Of a DNA stretch of 64,000 bases, positions 62,227 through 64,000 are shown piece by piece. Position numbers and translations under genes: made by a program. Position 1 is the first letter of the stretch. Each line of letters opens with the position of its first letter. This DNA comes from Halomonas fontilapidosi (GTDB lineage Bacteria; Pseudomonadota; Gammaproteobacteria; Pseudomonadales; Halomonadaceae): NCBI RefSeq assembly GCF_014192285.1, contig NZ_JACHXQ010000003.1, positions 213,958 to 277,957 of the forward strand. Reading direction: 5' to 3'. The notes beneath the pieces were generated by a model. That model made no database searches and was not told where the DNA came from. It was given only the letters and a program-made list of their open reading frames with translations.

Positions 62227-63036
62227 ATGCGTCACCTACTCGTCATGCTCGTGGTTGGCGTGCTGGGCTTTGGCCTGGCCGTGGACTACGCCGATGCTCG
62301 CCGCCTGGGTGGCGGCAAGAGCTTCGGCAGCCAGTCCCGCACCGTGCAGCAGCCCGCGGCCACCCAGAATCAAGCGACCGGTAACCGCGCCACCCAGGCG
62401 CGCCCCGGGTCGCGGATGGGCGGCATGCTCGGCGGCCTGCTCGCCGGCGGTCTGCTCGCCGCGCTGTTCTTCGGTGGCGCCTTCGATGAACTGCGCCTGA
62501 TGGACCTTCTGCTGGTCGCCGGCGCCGCTTTCCTGCTCTTCAAGCTGTTTGCCCGGCGCCGGCCGGTCATGGCCAACGGGCCTGCCCAGCCGGATAGCGC
62601 GGCACCCACTCAGCACTTCCAGGCCGAGCAGGCGCCGCTGGGTGGCGGGGCCGCCTTCGCCTCGGAGCCCGAATGGTTCGATCGTGAACGCTTCCTCGGC
62701 GGCGCCAAGGAGCATTTCATGACCCTGCAGCGTGCCTGGGACAACAACGATTTTGCCGGCATCCAGGAGTATGTAACGCCGGAGCTCTACAACCTGCTGC
62801 GCGAGGAGCGTGACCGGCAGCCGGCGAACAATCGCACCGAGATCGTGCGACTGTTCGCCGAACTCGGCAGCATACGTGAGGAGGGCCAGACGGCCGAGGC
62901 CACGGTGATCTTCCACGGCATCATCGCCGAGAACGGCGAGGAGAGCGAGTTCAACGAGACCTGGCACCTGACCCGACAGCTTCGCGACGGCGCGCCCTGG
63001 TACCTCCAAGGGATCGAGCAGAACCCCGGCGCCTGA
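62227..63036 (+). CDS. Tim44-like domain protein
   Basis: A 269-residue membrane protein: signal-like first helix (about 3-25), a Gly/Gln/Arg-rich low-complexity stretch, one or two membrane helices (about 63-105, with GMLGGLLAGGLLAALFFGG), then a Tim44-like C-terminal domain (about 130-265, LRAW-type AKEHFMTLQRAWDNNDFAGIQEYVTPELY). Bacterial Tim44-like proteins are of unknown role; mitochondrial Tim44 tethers Hsp70. The start at 62227 is preferred over 62212. Confidence 0.88.
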   Translation: MRHLLVMLVVGVLGFGLAVDYADARRLGGGKSFGSQSRTVQQPAATQNQATGNRATQARPGSRMGGMLGGLLAGGLLAALFFGGAFDELRLMDLLLVAGAAFLLFKLFARRRPVMANGPAQPDSAAPTQHFQAEQAPLGGGAAFASEPEWFDRERFLGGAKEHFMTLQRAWDNNDFAGIQEYVTPELYNLLREERDRQPANNRTEIVRLFAELGSIREEGQTAEATVIFHGIIAENGEESEFNETWHLTRQLRDGAPWYLQGIEQNPGA

Positions 63037-63076
63037 CCCCCCTTATGTGACCCTCGAGGTAGCAGGCCAATACGCG

Positions 63077-63104
63077 AAAGGCCGGGCAACTTGCCCGGCC
63101 TTTT
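63077..63104 (+). terminator. Terminator of the Tim44-like gene
   Basis: AAAGGCCGGGC, loop AACTT, GCCCGGCCTTT then TTC: an 11-bp stem with a short T-tract, 40 bp past the stop. Confidence 0.85.
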
Positions 63105-63147
63105 CTTATTCCTGCCACTGATGACTGATCGTGTCATGCCAAGACGG

Positions 63148-63348
63148 TCAGTTCTGGGCGTCCTCGGCCGCTTCTTCCATCTCCTCGCCCATTTCCTCCA
63201 TGCCTTCGCCCATCTCTTCCATGGACTCGTCGATATTCTCGCCTGCCTCTTCGGCCGGTCCCTGCTCTCCCTCGCAGGCCGCCAGGCCAACACCCAGCAT
63301 CGCGATCAGCAGTGCCAGGCCCAGTTTGCGCATCATTGCGTTCTTCAT
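63148..63348 (-). CDS. Small acidic lipoprotein
   Basis: A 66-residue lipoprotein. Lipobox LGVGLAAC with Cys25, so about 41 residues remain after processing. The mature part is Glu/Met-rich with heptad-like EEMGEGMEEMGEEMEE, suggesting a helix or coiled coil. AGGAGG precedes the ATG at 63348. It has no strong family; Lpp-like or entericidin-like helical lipoproteins are possible but unproven. Confidence 0.8.
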   Translation of the reverse strand: MKNAMMRKLGLALLIAMLGVGLAACEGEQGPAEEAGENIDESMEEMGEGMEEMGEEMEEAAEDAQN

Positions 63349-63472
63349 GTTCGCCTCCTCCTGAGTCGTCCAAATCCCTCTTTTTAGGGTCATTCAAAAA
63401 TACCGTAGCCGCTGGCCGATGGCCTTTCCACTCCGTGTTGCAACATCATGTAACGGCGAGGAAGCCAGACAT

Positions 63473-63506
63473 GAAAAAAACCCGTGCTCTATGAACACGG
63501 GGTTTT
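63473..63506 (-). terminator. Terminator hairpin 3 downstream of 5S
   Basis: Imperfect repeat of hairpin 1 (AAAACCCGTG ... CACGGGGTTTT, one bulged base) with a minus-strand T-run, the farthest of three in a row. Confidence 0.6.
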
Positions 63507-63518
63507 CTCGGAATAGAT

Positions 63519-63568
63519 GCCTGACGATGATCGCGCCGGGCCGCCGGGACTCTTCATGGGGAGGCCCC
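63519..63568 (-). pseudogene. Degenerate 5S rRNA tail, copy B
   Basis: Keeps the 5S 3'-terminal GCCTGACGATGA (plus strand 63519-63530) and CATGGGGAGGCC (63555-63566) but the intervening bases are unlike the real gene. Preceded on the plus side by the hairpin 3 unit. Confidence 0.6.
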
Positions 63569-63578
63569 TGCCACGACG

Positions 63579-63603
63579 AAACCCCGACCAATGGCCGGGG
63601 TTT
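63579..63603 (-). terminator. Terminator hairpin 2 downstream of 5S
   Basis: AAACCCCG ... CGGGGTTT, 8-bp stem with a 9-nt loop, between the two degenerate 5S tails. Confidence 0.6.
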
Positions 63604-63613
63604 CTGAATAAGT

Positions 63614-63688
63614 GCCTGACGATAATCCGGTCGGCGTCCCGATACTCTCCATGGGGAGGCCCTCGCGGTTTTCCGATCGCTGAGCATG
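63614..63688 (-). pseudogene. Degenerate 5S rRNA tail, copy A
   Basis: Shares AATAAGTGCCTGACGA with the functional 5S tail and its flank, then ATGGGGAGGCC, and further on GCTGAGCA, corresponding to the GCGCTGAGCGG region of 5S. The bases between are diverged, so it cannot form a normal 5S helix I/IV. Confidence 0.6.
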
Positions 63689-63723
63689 AAAAAACCCCGT
63701 GCTCTGGTGAACACGGGGTTTTC
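63689..63723 (-). terminator. rrn operon terminator (hairpin 1)
   Basis: Stem AAAACCCCGTG (63691-63701) / CACGGGGTTTT (63712-63722), with TTTTTT following on the minus strand. First of three in series after 5S. Confidence 0.85.
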
Positions 63724-63734
63724 TCGGAATAAGT

Positions 63735-63851
63735 GCCTGACGATGACCTACTCTCGCATGGGGAGGCCCCACACTACCATCGGCGCTGAGCGGTTTCACT
63801 GCTGAGTTCGGCATGGGATCAGGTGGTTCCCGCACGCTATGGTCGTCAGGC
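63735..63851 (-). rRNA. rrf: 5S ribosomal RNA
   Basis: About 117 nt on the minus strand, beginning GCCTGACGACCATAGCG and ending TCATCGTCAGGC; the ends pair (helix I). Internal landmarks CCATGCCGAACTCAG and GATGGTAGTGTGGGG and CATGCGAGAGTAGG match bacterial 5S. Confidence 0.97.
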
Positions 63852-63933
63852 GAAAAACGGTGAATCATGCTGTTGAGATGCGTCTCACGTATCCGGCATG
63901 TCGGCCGCCATCGGCAGACCGCTTGGGTGTTAT

Positions 63934-64000
63934 ATGGTCAAGCCTCACGGGCCATTAGTACCGGTTAGCTCAACGCCTTGCAGCGCTTCCACATCCGGCC
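63934..64000 (-). rRNA. rrl: 23S ribosomal RNA, 3' end (partial)
   Basis: The last 67 nt visible, on the minus strand, ending near 63934. GCGTTGAGCTAACCGGTACTAATGG and GTGAGGCTTGACCAT match the 23S 3' terminus. The gene continues right, beyond the window; an 82-bp spacer separates it from 5S. The operon reads right to left. Confidence 0.95.

Overview
The window is a GC-rich gammaproteobacterial chromosome segment. Gene order and protein sequences best fit the Halomonadaceae (Halomonas or a close relative): ftsYEX-rpoH, coaBC-dut-algC-argB-slmA, lysS-prfB, ffh/rpsP-rimM-trmD-rplS, xerD-dsbC-hom-thrC-recJ, minCDE, and an acetoacetyl-CoA reductase for polyhydroxyalkanoate synthesis. The genus is inferred from recall, not measured. 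Almost everything is core genome. No prophage, transposase, CRISPR array or obvious genomic island was seen, and no clearly new multi-gene system.

Layout. 0-10.8 kb: radC faces away from the coaBC-dut-algC-argB-slmA series. Convergent to that series is the ftsY-ftsE-ftsX-rpoH cluster; rsmD and zapB follow. 10.8-17.1 kb (minus strand): prfB with its programmed frameshift, lysS, a small acidic protein, an MFS pump, then a coupled bolA / holD-like / rimI set. 17.3-22.9 kb: fadL diverges from a merR-copA-small membrane protein metal operon, followed by a VOC protein and a 126-bp palindromic element. 22.9-34.1 kb: a long minus-strand series from ffh to yitT covering ribosome assembly, tRNA modification, recombination, periplasmic disulfide isomerisation and threonine synthesis. 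34.3-41.6 kb: ypjD and a CorB/CorC protein, a tetR-plsC pair, an SRAP-fold gene and an M16 protease. 41.7-48.4 kb: sbcB, minCDE and a large DUF349 protein. 48.4-63.4 kb: phaB, an initiator tRNA gene and many single-gene housekeeping or poorly known units (DUF3750, CnoX, PatB, HNH, thioesterase, YbaK, DUF501, LOG, quinone reductase, Tas, YaaA, isochorismatase-like, Tim44-like, lipoprotein). 63.4-64 kb: the end of an rRNA operon on the minus strand (23S 3' end, 5S, terminators).

Most notable observations. (1) The SRAP/HMCES-family protein at 38022-38708 appears to have lost all four residues used for abasic-site crosslinking, although the fold-defining motifs remain. (2) Downstream of the 5S gene lie two decaying copies of the 5S tail separated by three terminator hairpins. 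(3) CopA carries a tandemly duplicated atypical metal-binding domain and is coupled to a 25-residue membrane peptide. (4) A perfect PsrA-type palindrome lies upstream of fadL. (5) Several intergenic repeat families are present: an inverted pair flanking thrC, a heptamer-based repeat, a REP-like repeat and a 126-bp palindromic element.
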